Origin: Thysanoteuthis rhombus
Taxonomy: Eukaryota > Mollusca > Cephalopoda > Oegopsida > Thysanoteuthidae
NCBI GenBank assembly: GCA_963457665.1
Contig: OY735227.1
Span: 38,187,750-38,251,749 of the forward strand
Direction of reading: 5' to 3'
DNA length: 64,000 nt
Below are positions 54,270-64,000 of this stretch, in pieces. The notes under the pieces were generated by a model. That model was not told where the DNA came from. It was given only the letters and a program-made list of their open reading frames with translations, and searched no databases. Each line of letters starts with the position of its first letter. Within the stretch, counting starts at the first letter, position 1. Position numbers and translations under genes: made by a program.

Positions 54270-54740
54270 ATAAATTGCGTGATATTATATAAAAACTTAT
54301 TTTAGATGATCTAACGTCACTCTATGATTAATGTATCACTTAACCTATACAACGTAAATAGAATAAACAATATCTGGCTGCAGTAGGAAATGAACCTGCC
54401 ACCGGTACAATATCTGCTTCAACGAATTGATGCTCTTACCATTGAGCTAAACTGCCATCGGTAATGTAGAGACCCATATGATGGTTTTCACATTGAATTC
54501 TCATCTCGTTTATTCTCGATGTAATCGTCTCTTTCAACACCACAGTTAAGTGTTGAAAAATATGTAATCCGACAGAATGATTATAAATTGCATTATGTCA
54601 CAGCAGCCCAATTTTTTAATTATTTATTCTATTTAGAGCAAGAGATACATTAACCGAGTAATAATAAGAGATTATCTCTAATAAGTTTCTATATGATATA
54701 CGCAATTTATTATCATTCTGTCGAACCAGATATATCCATT
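54270..54740 (-). mobile_element. SINE family E: tRNA-like head with bodies on both strands
   Basis: The minus strand 54470-54373 has a full tRNA-like head: GGCAGTTTAGCTCAATGGTA (A box), ~35 bases, GGCAGGTTCATTTCCTACTG (B box); a GCAGT/ACTGC pair could form an acceptor stem. It is followed on the minus strand by GTTTATTCTATTTACG...AGTGATACATTAATC...ATCACGCAATTTATTG. The plus strand 54604-54737 carries the same body in the other direction, ending TTATCATTCTGTCG. The minus strand 54600-54540 carries AATCATTCTGTCGGATTACA. The result is a composite of inverted copies. Confidence 0.72.
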
Positions 54741-54741
54741 T

Positions 54742-54743
<2 letters not shown>

Positions 54744-54818
<75 letters not shown>

Positions 54819-54930
54819 GATGAAATAAATTCTTGGGTATATGCATGATAAATCTTTTTTTATACCTAAGACATGTCAATTGAGCTCAGTCAATGAGGCA
54901 GCCTGCTAGCAATCATTTAAAAAATGTATT
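54744..54930 (+). mobile_element. (TA)n tract inside a SINE family B copy
   Basis: TA repeats 54744-54815 pass directly into TTAGGATGAAATAAATTCTT, the family B sequence that follows the TATATA word in other copies, then ACCTAAGACATGTCAATTGA, CTCAGTCAATGAGGCAGCC and GCTAGCAATCA. Confidence 0.78.
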
Positions 54931-56110
54931 CTACCAAACATCTTGTCTCTTTCACAGGAGTCTCTAGCTAAGGGTTTAAGAACTTCGCTAGAAAGAAGAA
55001 TTAGGTGGGAATTTAATCGAGACATTCAAAATAATTCATTGAATTTCTAAATATGGTACATCATTCCTAAATATCTCTCCTAGAGCTGGATGTCTACTGA
55101 CAAGACGAGATTTCAAAATCTAATTCTACTGAAACAATTGGATTTTTTTCTGAATAATATATTTTTTGAATATGTTGACTAGTTATGTTAAAAATAGCAA
55201 TAGTGTACAGAGTTTTGAAAATAATTCAGATAATTATATAAATAATAGAAAAAGTATGAGCTCACAAGGATATATTTGGTTTCTGCCTGGTGAGATTTTC
55301 AAGAGAGTCTGATCTGTGAATTGTATTAAATCGTTGATACTGTTTGTATTTATGAATAGTTGAATATGTTTCATGAATTTTATGATTGTATTGAAGTTGA
55401 TTAAATATTGTGTATAGTCAGGGATCCCCAAAAAGGCATGATAGATAAGTAAATTGATGAATAAATAAGCGAGCATCTACCACTCCAAGAGTTAACTTTA
55501 TTCCTGTAAACTCAGATTTCCGACATGAATAAGAGAGAGGGGGGAACAGAAAGAATGATGTCATGGCGTCACGTCGTGTAAACTCGCGTTTGCGAGTTCT
55601 CAGTACTTTTTTTTTTTTAATTTGAATTTCTGTAATGAAAAATATTATTTTTTTTATAAAATAACAAGTATATATTTATTCTATTTGTTTTCCTTTTCGG
55701 TGAAAAAAGTACGACTGAGGATATCAGATAATACAATAACAGTAAACAATATCAAAACATAAGAATTTTAAAATGGCTGTATATTGGTCCATGATTTTTA
55801 GCTATTCGTCCGACCAAGGTATATGATTAATTATCATGAACAAATTCCAAGTTGTCTCTAGTGTGTCAATGATTAAAGGGTCTAAAAAATTTTGCTTGAC
55901 ACCTGTAGATCTTGTGATCAAATCTGACTGGGAGTGACACATTTAGTCTTTCTTCCTGAATTCTGTTTTGTTTAACTTTTAGATTTTAGTGAGGCATAAG
56001 AGTTTGACCTTTGCGCAGCCAAGCTTATTTAAAGTAACAACATAGTTTTTCTTAAGGTTCAAGATACTTAAGAATGGAAATGTCTATTCATAGAATGAAT
56101 AGTAATGTTT
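54930..56110. other. no gene seen
   Basis: AT-rich; a minus-strand stretch at 55476-55234 has no known domain. Confidence 0.5.
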
Positions 56111-56114
56111 TCCA

Positions 56115-56200
56115 ACAGATCACGGTAGCCCAATGGCAGCGTAATCACCTCATGTTTGGTAGGTCGAAAGTTCAAGTTATACCATAGGATTTTCAAATGG
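56115..56200 (+). mobile_element. tRNA-like SINE head
   Basis: CGGTAGCCCAATGGCAGCGT fits an A box and GGTCGAAAGTTCAAGTTATA a weak B box, 50 bases apart. No body shared with the other families was found. Confidence 0.4.
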
Positions 56201-56204
56201 TAAA

Positions 56205-56925
56205 CAACGTTTAAAGCATAAAGGGTAAGACTGGGGAATCCTTGGCTCCATCAGGCTATCTCGCATACCGTGAAAACATGGGTTCCTCTTCAGGGCACAA
56301 AAAATGCTGTACTGAGTTAGGGGACAATGGACCATAGTTAATCTTTCTGTTTCTCCTACTTAAAGATAACATAAATAAAATACTGATAAAAATAGCTCCC
56401 AACCACCATTGAAAATAATGGATTCTTTTTCTGAAACGACGAGGTTTTTTCATAGATATCCAAATATATCCGTTTTTTTATTTGTTGATTTTTGTTTTTT
56501 TCATGGGGATTAGTTAGTGTGAACATAATGTCTGGTTGATTATCGTAAAATCCTTATTTAAACCCTTTAGATTTGAATTCTTTGGGAATATATCGATCAT
56601 TTAAACGGTCTCGGTAGAAAATTCGATTGAATGAAATATTCCAACTCGCGTTTTAGGTTCGCAAGAAGAAATTGCTAAAAGAATTTTAACGACTGATTGC
56701 TTTATTCTTGCTCTATCAAAATCAATAGTTCACCGGAAATTATTCGGAAAAAGATTATTTTAATCTTCTTATGTCTGCCACTGAAATTAATTAGTCGCAA
56801 TGAATGTGAATAAAATTGAAAGGTTATTCAAGTATTTCGCCTTTGATGCATTTTATACATATTCAAAATATGAGAGCATTACATATTTGAACTACTTTAC
56901 TACACCTAACTAAGACAACGAATCT
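56205..56925. other. no gene seen
   Basis: AT-rich, no element recognised. Confidence 0.5.
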
Positions 56926-56929
56926 CTAT

Positions 56930-57605
56930 GAAATCCTTCCTCAAAAGAAGAAGAAATAAAACGAAGAATCACTCTAAGATGTCGAGCTTTCGGTAGAGCA
57001 AGCACAACCTTTAAGGACGAGAAAGTCCGATTAGTTTTTAAAAGAAGGGTCTACAGCCAATTATGAAGAGTATTAGTCATTTATACCTTGTTCATGGCTA
57101 GATAATCCATTGCAAGCAATCGATTGTAAGATAAAAGCCCTGATTCACAGAGAGAACTGAGTTACCATCAGACCCAATTAGCTTTCAAAAAGAAAGGCTG
57201 ACAACCAATGCATCCTCCCGATAGCCACAGATGGAGCTGAAACCTGAAGCCTAACCAAAAGATTGACCCTCAAACTGAGAACCATGCAACGTACACATGA
57301 GAAAATCATACCCAATATTACATGGGAAGATCACGAAACGGCGCAGTATATTAGAGAAAAAACAAGAGTCCGGGATATCATAGAATCCTTTAGAAAACTC
57401 AAATGGCAATGGGCTGGTCACGTTGCAAGAATATCAGACAACGACTAGACATCACAACTCTCAACCTGGATCCCAAGATATCACATGCGAAACTGTGGCC
57501 GGCAAAATATAAGATGGTGTGACGCAAAAGACAAGTTCAGAAAGTATTGACTCCGCAACGCTCATGATAGAGAGGTCTGGCAAAACGTTGATGATGATGA
57601 TGACT
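56930..57605 (+). mobile_element. RTE-type LINE 3' end, copy 10, with internal insertion
   Basis: Starts with TCAAAAGAAGAAGAAATAAA (the SSKEEEIKRR block) and GAATCACTCTAAGATG, then RRVYSQL (57045). At 57100-57200 it is interrupted by foreign sequence related to the GGGCTTTTATC repeat. It resumes with a second KRKADNQCILPIATDGAET block (57195-57240), TLKLRTMQRTHEKIIPNITW (57263), KWQWAGHVARISDND (57400-57445), the YWLRNAHDREVW-like end (57545-57580) and a short GATGATGATGA tail. The repeated VYNQ block means two copies are joined or a segment was duplicated. Confidence 0.85.
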
Positions 57606-57619
57606 ATATTATCGTTAAC

Positions 57620-57900
57620 AGGTATGGCTGAACCCCACCCTTACTGCAATTTTTGTTATGTATATATAATAAGAAAATTTATAAAAAAATATTTTTTGCA
57701 TAATTTTTCTTATTAGTATGAAAAAGCCCTTACGTATCTGTGAGGTAAATTTTGTTTTTAAGTGAAACTTTTTAGTTCAGCTCAGTTGGTAAGACACCAA
57801 CCTACTAATCAATTGGTCGTGATTTCAAATCTAAATGCGTTCCATTATCAGAATGAAATAAGCCCTTGGGTAGTAGTATAAGACTTGACAATTTAGATCT
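57620..57900 (+). mobile_element. SINE family B
   Basis: GCAATTTTTGTTATGTATAT, TTAGTATGAAAAAGCCCTTA, CAGCTCAGTTGGTAAGACAC (A box region) and GTCGTGATTTCAAATCTAAA (B box). A second AGAATGAAATAAGCCCTTGG lies at 57850. Confidence 0.72.
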
Positions 57901-57904
57901 GCTA

Positions 57905-58365
57905 GATGTAAGATGGGATAAATGCTTGTCTTTTTATAGCCTATGACATGAGCAGGTTTATGTTATATATGCCTGCAAAGTCTCTTTTGTAGGTTAGACG
58001 TGCGTTTACTTTTTACGGCAATTTTCAATTAGCAAAAGCAAGAAGAATTCGAAGATTGGCTAAAAATTTGTATCTATCGTTTTTTGAAGCAATTTGTGTC
58101 ACTTGATGTAATAAAAATACTCTGATGCTCTTGTTTTATTAGAATTGTTAGAATTGCTTGAGTTTTACAAAATTTATTATAAAATCAAAATCGTTGTTTT
58201 GGATAAAAACTCAACATAATTATATTAAGGGCACAACGCTATCACGTGTGCTCGATCAAACAAGGCGAAACATTATTGATTAAAAATAAAACAATGTGAA
58301 TGTGGGCGGGAACTATCCACTTAATATTCTGCTTGAGATACGTATTTCCCATCAACACTAATGTT
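57905..58365. other. no gene seen
   Basis: AT-rich, no element recognised. Confidence 0.5.
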
Positions 58366-58550
58366 TGTTGTTGACTTGGTCTGTTACATTTAGTGAGGAT
58401 CGAGCTCATTGTCAAACCCTAGTCAAAGTTAGAGTTGATATTGTTTCCCCCTTTCCCGTAACAATAACTGCAAGAACAATCCTCACCAAACTCAGGGGAG
58501 TATATTCTATATATATTGTCCATTGTGTCATGATAAATCAAATATATGTA

Positions 58551-58629
<79 letters not shown>

Positions 58630-58686
58630 TAACATTTCCATACATGTGAAATCACTACCGTGCAATTGAAAGGCGACTCTCTAGCC

Positions 58687-58748
<62 letters not shown>

Positions 58749-58880
58749 AAAGGCTACAGTAATCATCTTCAGTCACATTCCAAGTAGGAATGGAATTTGA
58801 TCCTGCAGCAACCAGGCTTGTTACACTCTGGAATTGGACTGCGAGATGAGTTTGCTAACCATTGCGCTATGAAAATAGGC
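58365..58880 (-). mobile_element. SINE family B with two (TA)n tracts
   Basis: The minus strand starts at about 58830 with CTGCAGGATCAAATTCCATT and GACTGAAGATGATTACTGTA, enters (TA)n (58745-58690), continues with a tRNA-like head (AGTCGGCTAGAGAGTCGCC, GTAGTGATTTCACATG), then (TA)n (58626-58541). It closes with the family B end CCTGAGTTTGGTGAGGATTG, TCTTGCAGTTATTGTTACGG and CTAGGGTTTGACAATGAG. At 58845-58880 is a further reverse A-box-like CAAACTCATCTCGCAG region. Confidence 0.72.
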
Positions 58881-58884
58881 GGTC

Positions 58885-59100
58885 TCCCTGATTGATTGAT
58901 TGCATGCAATCACGATTCAATTAGCCATTCATTTGAACATTTTTTCCATATTTTCAAGATATTTCCCCTGAGAAATAATTTCCTGTTTACTTTGTCAAGA
59001 ATCTTCGGGTAAATTGTTTCCAAATTCAAAAACTAGAGATAAAGCAAAATATTGCTCCATTGTAGCTGAATAAACTAAAAAGTTGCTAATTTATACTCTG
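58885..59100. other. no gene seen
   Basis: AT-rich, no element recognised. Confidence 0.45.
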
Positions 59101-59104
59101 TACC

Positions 59105-59345
59105 GGTGATGGCGAGCCCACGATTCGCGTGTCAGAAGTGCCACGGGTTTTCAGGTGACATGCGATGGGTTTTGGAAAAAAGCAACACTTCGTCTTATTT
59201 CTATTTTATTATCCTTTGTTTTATGAGTATATACTTTGAAATTTCAATCTATACTCTATTAAACTCCTAGGTTTAGAAATATATTAGAAATATATTATCT
59301 GTAAACATTTACCTAAAACTAAGATACATGTAAGTGACACTCCGA
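59105..59345 (+). repeat. hAT-like repeat, copy 1
   Basis: Begins GGTGATGGCGAGCCCACGAT, close to the CAGTGATGGCGAACCTATGG end of some hAT elements, then GTGCCACGGGTTTTCAGGTG, ACATGCGATGGGTTTTGGAA, TTTACCTAAAACTAAGATAC and AGTGACACTCCGATGACAGG. It matches 59636-59915 throughout, in the same orientation. No transposase frame was seen. Confidence 0.65.
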
Positions 59346-59440
59346 TGACAGGTCAATGATATCATAGGGTCAATTTAAAAACTCAAATGGCAATGGGCCG
59401 GTCACGTTGCAAGAATGTCAGACGACATTCGAAAACGCAA
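59345..59440 (+). mobile_element. RTE-type LINE fragment, copy 11
   Basis: ATGACAGGTCAATGATATCA then AACTCAAATGGCAATGGGCC and GTCACGTTGCAAGAATGTCA encode the KWQWAGHVARMSD block only. It ends abruptly at about 59430. Confidence 0.75.
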
Positions 59441-59635
59441 GACGAAAGGGTTTTGCCATCACTGACCTATACAGAGCCAATTGTTGTACTGGGTTTGGTC
59501 TTCAGCGGTCAAACCGAGGCTGTTGTCGTTATTGTGAAGCGACCCGAGTGTAACGATAAAAAGCAGCAAGAATACTATGGAAAATGAAGGGGTGAAAAAT
59601 TAGTAATGACAATTCTTGCTCATTTTGACAACACA
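59440..59635. other. no gene seen
   Basis: A short open frame (59387-59587) begins in the LINE fragment and continues into unrecognised sequence. Confidence 0.45.
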
Positions 59636-59915
59636 AGACGTTGATTGCGAACCTATGATTCGCCAATGTCAGAGAGACGCCACGGGTTTTTAGATGACAC
59701 ACGATGAACTTGGAAAAAAAATTTTTTTGAATTCAATTTTGTTATTGTAGTTTTGAAGGAATATTTCGAAAGTTCAGGTTATATTTTATTAAAGTCCTAG
59801 TTTCATAAATATTTTTCGAAAAATAGTACTGCTTATTCATAAGCATGTACCTGAAACTAAAATACATTTATACATATAAGTGATACTCCGATAACAAGAT
59901 CATTCAAAAGATCAA
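59636..59915 (+). repeat. hAT-like repeat, copy 2
   Basis: GATTGCGAACCTATGATTCG, CGCCACGGGTTTTTAGATGA, CACACGATGAACTTGGAAAA, GTACCTGAAACTAAAATACA and AGTGATACTCCGATAACAAG follow copy 1 block for block. Divergence is substantial, so this is an old tandem duplication or two nearby insertions. Confidence 0.65.
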
Positions 59916-60280
59916 AATTTCGACACACTGTACCAAAGACGGTCGCCATCTCAGGTCTAGACTCATGTCCAGATAATATGTATTGACACAAACATCGATG
60001 TTGTTTTTTTTTTCTCAGAGCTTAGTTTAGTACGGTGCATGGCCAAATAGGGGAGTAGGATGATCATGTTGCGCCAATCTTCAAAGTTGAGGAGCCTGCC
60101 TGTCTCTAAAATCAGCATTTGCTTCTTGACTATTACTAAGGTTATCTTAGTACGGCATTGGGGAGTGAGGAAGTAAGTAGATTAAGTTCTTTTGAGATTC
60201 CAACTCGATTCGCCTTGTCTGTTTTCCTCGTCGGTAACCGTTACACCAGCTTTCACGTCCAGAAGTGAAAAGAGTCGTCA
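59915..60280. other. no gene seen
   Basis: CTAAAATCAGCATTTG at 60107 resembles a reversed family C core. The rest is unrecognised. Confidence 0.4.
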
Positions 60281-60284
60281 ACGT

Positions 60285-60545
60285 CATTATCATTAGCACG
60301 TTAGCATTCGTCGTTCCAAGATTAGCCAGACCAATCATGGACGTTTTAGAGTCAATATTTTCTTAACTTCTTTTTTACCGGACACAATTTCGTGTATGAT
60401 CTCTCGGAATCAACGCTGTAAGTCATGATGTCTAGCGGTTGTCTGACATTCTTGCAGCGTGACCAGCCCATTGCCATTTGAGTTTTCTAATTGACTCTAT
60501 GATATCTTTGACCTAATTTTTTTTCTCTCTAATATCAGTTCATTG
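60285..60545 (-). mobile_element. RTE-type LINE 3' end, copy 12
   Basis: CATTATCATTAGC stands where (ATC)n should be, then GCATTCGTCGTTCCAAGATT, GATCTCTCGGAATCAACGCT, GTCTGACATTCTTGCAGCGT and GACCAGCCCATTGCCATTTG. It ends near the TTTCTCTCTAATATCAG block. Confidence 0.82.
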
Positions 60546-60689
60546 CTCAGTCATGTACTTTTCCATGATGAATTCCCAAAGGTTCTTTTATATATCTGAG
60601 AAGTGGAGAAATAAAAATATCAAAATAGAAAAAGTTGTGAATGTTTTAAATCCCTTCGAGACCTTTGTGCCACCCGACAATAATTCTAA

Positions 60690-61580
60690 AAGGTTAAAAT
60701 AGTTATTTACTAAACTCAGCTTGGTCTGACTCAAGGCCACGGGTGTGGAGAACCCAAGGAATATTGAACCCATTACACTTGTAAATTGACAGCTGCACCT
60801 GATATTCACTGACTTAGCAGTACGGTACAAGACTGTAAGCATACTTTAGTCTGGCACAAGGCCAAGATACTAGGTCACCCAATGAGGATCGAACACACTC
60901 TGTTAGTGAATTGATGTATGAGGCAAATGTACCACTATACGATGAGATACATTTATTAAGACTACCTATGTTGTGGGACACCTAGTGCGGATGAAACTCA
61001 CTACAGTCGTAATGGTCTACGAGACTAGAGAGTTAATTTCTGCTCAACGGCGGAATACTCTAATATTAATCAGGTAAGCTTAGTTTGGTACAAATACCAG
61101 TGGGGGGCACCCAATGTGGGTGGAATTAATCACAGTAATAATGGTTCATGAAACTAGCCAGGCATCCTCCTCTCTACTGCGAAATGCCCTTATATTATGT
61201 TAGCTTATTCTTGGGAGGTGCGGTTGGCGTGATTCGTAACGGCGCAGACAATGGATTCAGCTACTTAAGATCTCCATACGCTTTGCCCCGGCATGCGCCC
61301 TGGGTGGGGGGCGTTCCATTTCCTGAAGAGACAGAACCGAAGCCATTCATTCAGTTTAGTTTTGCACAAGGCTACATACCTGGTAATAATTAAATTCACT
61401 GCAGTTGATTTGGTTTGCTGGACTAGCTTGCTAATTACTACTCTACGAAGACATGCCATTGTATCCATTGCCAAAGCTTAGTCTGGCACAAGACTTCGGC
61501 ATTAGGGTACCCAGTGAGGATGGAACTCACTACAGTTGTCATGGTTTGAGAAACTAGCTTGCTAACCATTACTCCTCGTT
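60690..61580 (-). mobile_element. SINE family A tandem array with one family D piece
   Basis: Six or so reverse-complement units: GTCTGACTCAAGG (60726), GTCTGGCACAAGG (60850), a boxless unit at about 60975 (GTGCGGATGAAACTCAC), TTTGGTACAAATACC (61085), a unit at about 61370 and GTCTGGCACAAGACTTC (61474). B boxes read AGGATCGAACACACTC and AGGATGGAACTCACTAC. Spacing is about 120-125 bases where units are adjacent. At 61205-61330 a family D block intervenes (AAGATCTCCATACGCTTTGC, CATGCGCCCTGG). Confidence 0.72.
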
Positions 61581-61594
61581 TAGGCTCCCTAAAG

Positions 61595-61949
61595 TAAAAG
61601 ATTGACCCTTACACAGAGAACCTTGCAACATGCATAGGAGAGAATCGTGCTCAACATCGCATGGAGAAATCATAAGACAGAACAGTATATCATATAAGGA
61701 AAAGAGGTCGGGGATATCGTAGAATCCATCAGAAAACTCAAATGGCAATGGGCTGGTCATGTTACACAACCGCTGGATATCACGACTCGCGACGTGGATG
61801 TGCGAAATTTTGGCTGGTAAAAAGATTTTTTTTTAAATAAGATGGCGTGACGAACTTAATAAGTTCAGAAAAGATTGGCACAGCGACGTCCATGATAGAG
61901 AGTTCCGGTGAATCTTGGGGCTTGTACATGTTCCACAACGGGCACTGAA

Positions 61950-61997
<48 letters not shown>
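61595..61997 (+). mobile_element. RTE-type LINE 3' end, copy 13, with (GAT)n tail
   Basis: LTLRTMQHA-type start (AGAACCTTGCAACATGCATA), ERIVLNIAWRNH (61640-61672), KWQWAGHV (61737-61760), NRWISRLATW, a T9 run at 61829, the DWHSDVHDRE block (about 61875-61900) and the GTTCCACAACGGGCACTG box, then (GAT)n 61952-61997. A deletion removes part of the ARM block. Confidence 0.87.
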
Positions 61998-61999
61998 GA

Positions 62000-62785
62000 G
62001 ACGTCTTGGTCCGTTGTTGTAATGAAGCATTGCTTTAACAGCGACAAAGCCCCCTCGGGTCACAAGATCCAAAGGCAGAACAAATAGTGACAATGATTGC
62101 CATTTCTATACGACAGAGATGGGCGGGTGCGAAAGGGTCTGAAAAATGTCAAAGTTGATGCGTTATATAAAAATAGTTTCGGAAAACGTCTGGGTATTTG
62201 TGTTTCCAATTCATTGATACTCAGTGTCTTGCCGCCTGTGCGTAGTAGAGAATGGATCGATATTTTTATTTTAATGTTATCAATAAGTTTCTTTCACTTC
62301 TACCATTTCCCGTCGTTGGTTCAATCAACGTATATCTTCGCTTGTCACGTATCCATCGTTATACGAGGGTGTTTTTTTTTCATGTCTCTACCATAACAAA
62401 CACCACGCATAAAAGGAACGGTCTCTAAAATCGACAAAAATCCTGATATTGAATAGTCTTATTGATCTTGACTATAAACGGACACGTATCATTCATCAGT
62501 TGTTGCCTTGTACTTGCTGGTGTGGCTTTGTGGTGATGTAATGGACGACCGTCTCTAATAATGAACAGCGTGGTTTTCTTAGTTTGCACGGCTCTTCCCC
62601 TCGGGGGCAACAGTTTTGCTAACAATACGTAATAGTCTTTTCATTGGGATTAACGAGTTCATATGTTTTTCAAATGGATCAGGACGCACGGGTTTTAATA
62701 AATATAAAACATATATGATCCCATTGTTATACACTGATTTAATCGGATGAAACCTCGCCTTTTAGTTGATATAGTCACAACGATT
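62000..62785. other. no gene seen
   Basis: Open stretches at 62097-62396 (+) and 62625-62425 (-) show no known domain. Confidence 0.5.
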
Positions 62786-62789
62786 TGGT

Positions 62790-62835
62790 TGTATCCTGAC
62801 ACCTTCTTCAGGGGATCCATCGTATACGGTAAGTT
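62790..62835 (-). mobile_element. possible Penelope 3' terminal module (inverted)
   Basis: The minus strand reads TCCCCTGAAGAAGGTGTCAG then ACAACCAAATCGTTGTGACT, weakly like the CTGA-GAAG...CGAAACGTTG modules at 49975 and 19670. Confidence 0.3.
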
Positions 62836-62980
62836 TTGAACAAGACCTCATTTAATTCAAGGAGGTAGATTGTTTTTCATTCCACTGTCGATAAGAGAAA
62901 ATGTCTCGTATCATGATTACAACTGTCTGATCTAAGAAGGATGGATATATGTTTGTGCGTATATACCAACGCATATATAC

Positions 62981-63045
62981 ACTAGGCTGTTCGGAAAGTA
63001 ATGTTACATTTTAAAAGAGGAGATAAAACCTGTTTAAACGTAACA
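62981..63045 (+). mobile_element. mariner-like terminal module, copy 2
   Basis: TAGGCTGTTCGGAAAGTAAT follows a TA dinucleotide, then GTTACATTTTAAAAGAGGAG, AAACCTGTTTAAACGTAACA. It matches 773-850. TA target choice and the AAAGTAAT word fit Tc1/mariner ends. Confidence 0.5.
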
Positions 63046-63049
63046 AGAC

Positions 63050-63425
63050 CGGCCTGCTTCAGGAAGGTCAATCTCTACACTGAATGCAACTATCTTAGCC
63101 ATTAGGCCGAATTTTTTAAAAATGAAAAATGTTTTCCCTATTTATTGAGGGGAGTGTGTGCATAAACTTTCAAGTTTCTATTACGGGTGGTTAGGGCGGA
63201 AAACATTGGAAAAAGGGGAAAAGAATTGGAATAAACAAAATTGAAAAGATAGAAAAAGTAATGAATTCTTATTAAAGAATCAGTTTAGCGACACCAGATA
63301 ATTCAATCTAGCGTCCATAGCTTTCCATTCTCTCTTTCTTTATCTCTATCTTTCTCTCTGCTTTTTCTCTCTTTCCTGTTTCTTTCGTCCTTTCTTTTAT
63401 CGGTTGACAGCATAAGAATATAATC
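63050..63425 (+). repeat. unidentified ~370 bp interspersed repeat, copy 2
   Basis: Matches 31545-31900 in order: GGTCAATCTCTACACTGAAT, TTATTGAGGGGAGTGTGTGC, GGTGGTTAGGGCGGAAAAC, GTTTAGCGACACCAGATAAT, CAATCTAGCGTCCATAG and the CTTTCTTTATCTC end. It begins right after the mariner-like module, whereas copy 1 does not. Confidence 0.72.
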
Positions 63426-63429
63426 TATC

Positions 63430-63735
63430 TCCCTCATTTTCCTTTTCTCCCTGTCAACCATTTTAAACTTTTGATTTTTTAGTCTCAAGTGGAGGTCTGA
63501 ACTTGCTATTGTTTTTAATTCAAGATGTTGGATGATTTATTTATTTCTAGTTTCTTAATCAAAATTTAAAAAAATGTCTGTCTGGAGACAGACGACAAAA
63601 TATAAATGGCCCTTGCATTTTATTTCTCTTACGAGAAAGATCGCGTCGTGGGAGATACTTAACTTTTTTTATTGCTTGTTTCTTTATACCAAAGAATAGG
63701 ATTCAATGTACAGACATCCTGGGGGTCATATTAAG
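63430..63735. other. no gene seen
   Basis: AT-rich, no element recognised. Confidence 0.45.
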
Positions 63736-63739
63736 TTAA

Positions 63740-63850
63740 GAAAGTTACGCCACGTTTTCGGAGACGAAATAAAAATCCGTTCAAGTGTAACAAAAGGTAG
63801 AACTATTTGTCAGCAACATAATAACCATTATTACCAATGACAAAAACCTA
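63740..63850 (+). mobile_element. mariner-like module, inner part, copy 3
   Basis: GAGACGAAATAAAAATCCGT, TCAAGTGTAACAAAAGGTAG and TTTGTCAGCAACATAATAAC match the inner half of copy 1 (808-875). The outer AAAGTAAT end is weak here (AAGAAAGTTACGCC at 63739). Confidence 0.42.
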
Positions 63851-64000
63851 TTGTGTAACTGATTCTTTTATTCTTTGCTGAAAGAATATACGATTCTGGA
63901 CAAAAATGCTACGTCAATCTCTTTCCTACTTTGAACTAAGAAAATGTTCCAGTGATCTGATTAAGTGAAAATCCGAGATGAATTTTCATCATTATTCTAT

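Noticed and set aside
54373-54470. Functional tRNA gene
   Set aside because: A and B boxes are good, but the cloverleaf is imperfect and the sequence continues into a SINE body shared with other loci.
61833-62093. Histidine-rich protein
   Set aside because: The run of His is the translation of (GAT)n at a LINE tail.

Overview
The window looks like intergenic DNA from a repeat-rich, AT-rich animal genome. I find no convincing host gene, no intact long reading frame and no bacterial or phage gene organisation. The long (TA)n tracts, tRNA-derived SINE arrays, RTE-type LINE 3' ends, Penelope-like elements, piggyBac, Tc1/mariner and 5S-derived repeats together suggest a mollusc, possibly a cephalopod. 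That assignment is a low-confidence guess from general knowledge of those genomes, not a sequence match.

Layout. 1-5 kb: mariner-like terminal module, a CR1-like LINE end, RTE LINE ends and a decayed piggyBac transposase whose internal segment occurs twice. 6-9 kb: SINEs and two RTE ends. 9.8-11.35 kb: about eight units of a ~176 bp tandem repeat, with one inverted stray unit at 14.2 kb. 11.5-13.7 kb: an RTE end, then remains of an unidentified, probably multicopy gene. 14.9-17.8 kb: Penelope-like reverse transcriptase (minus strand) and a GIY-YIG endonuclease fragment (plus strand). 20-28 kb: purine-rich tract, SINE cluster, a CCCGG/CCCGGG repeat and degenerate tandem repeats. 28.8-31.5 kb: two RTE ends, a hAT-like end and microsatellites. 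32-41 kb: SINE arrays, a purine-rich array, Tc1 and mariner transposase fragments and very long (TA)n tracts. 43-51 kb: two 5S rRNA-derived sequences, three LINE types and a tandem SINE-like repeat. 53-59 kb: SINEs with (TA)n inside them, a near-perfect 65 bp duplication and an RTE end. 59-64 kb: duplicated hAT-like repeat, RTE ends, a SINE array and mariner-like modules.

The genes here do not work together as a pathway. The common thread is reverse transcription: about thirteen 3'-truncated copies of one LINE family, two further LINE families, Penelope remnants, and several SINE families whose tRNA or 5S heads would have been transcribed by RNA polymerase III. The best leads are the 176 bp array, the unidentified pseudogene at 12.2-12.8 kb, the Penelope reverse transcriptase, the 5S-derived repeats and the growth of (TA)n at one site within a SINE. 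Family names were assigned by reading translations by eye. Boundaries of decayed repeats are approximate, usually within 10-40 bases.
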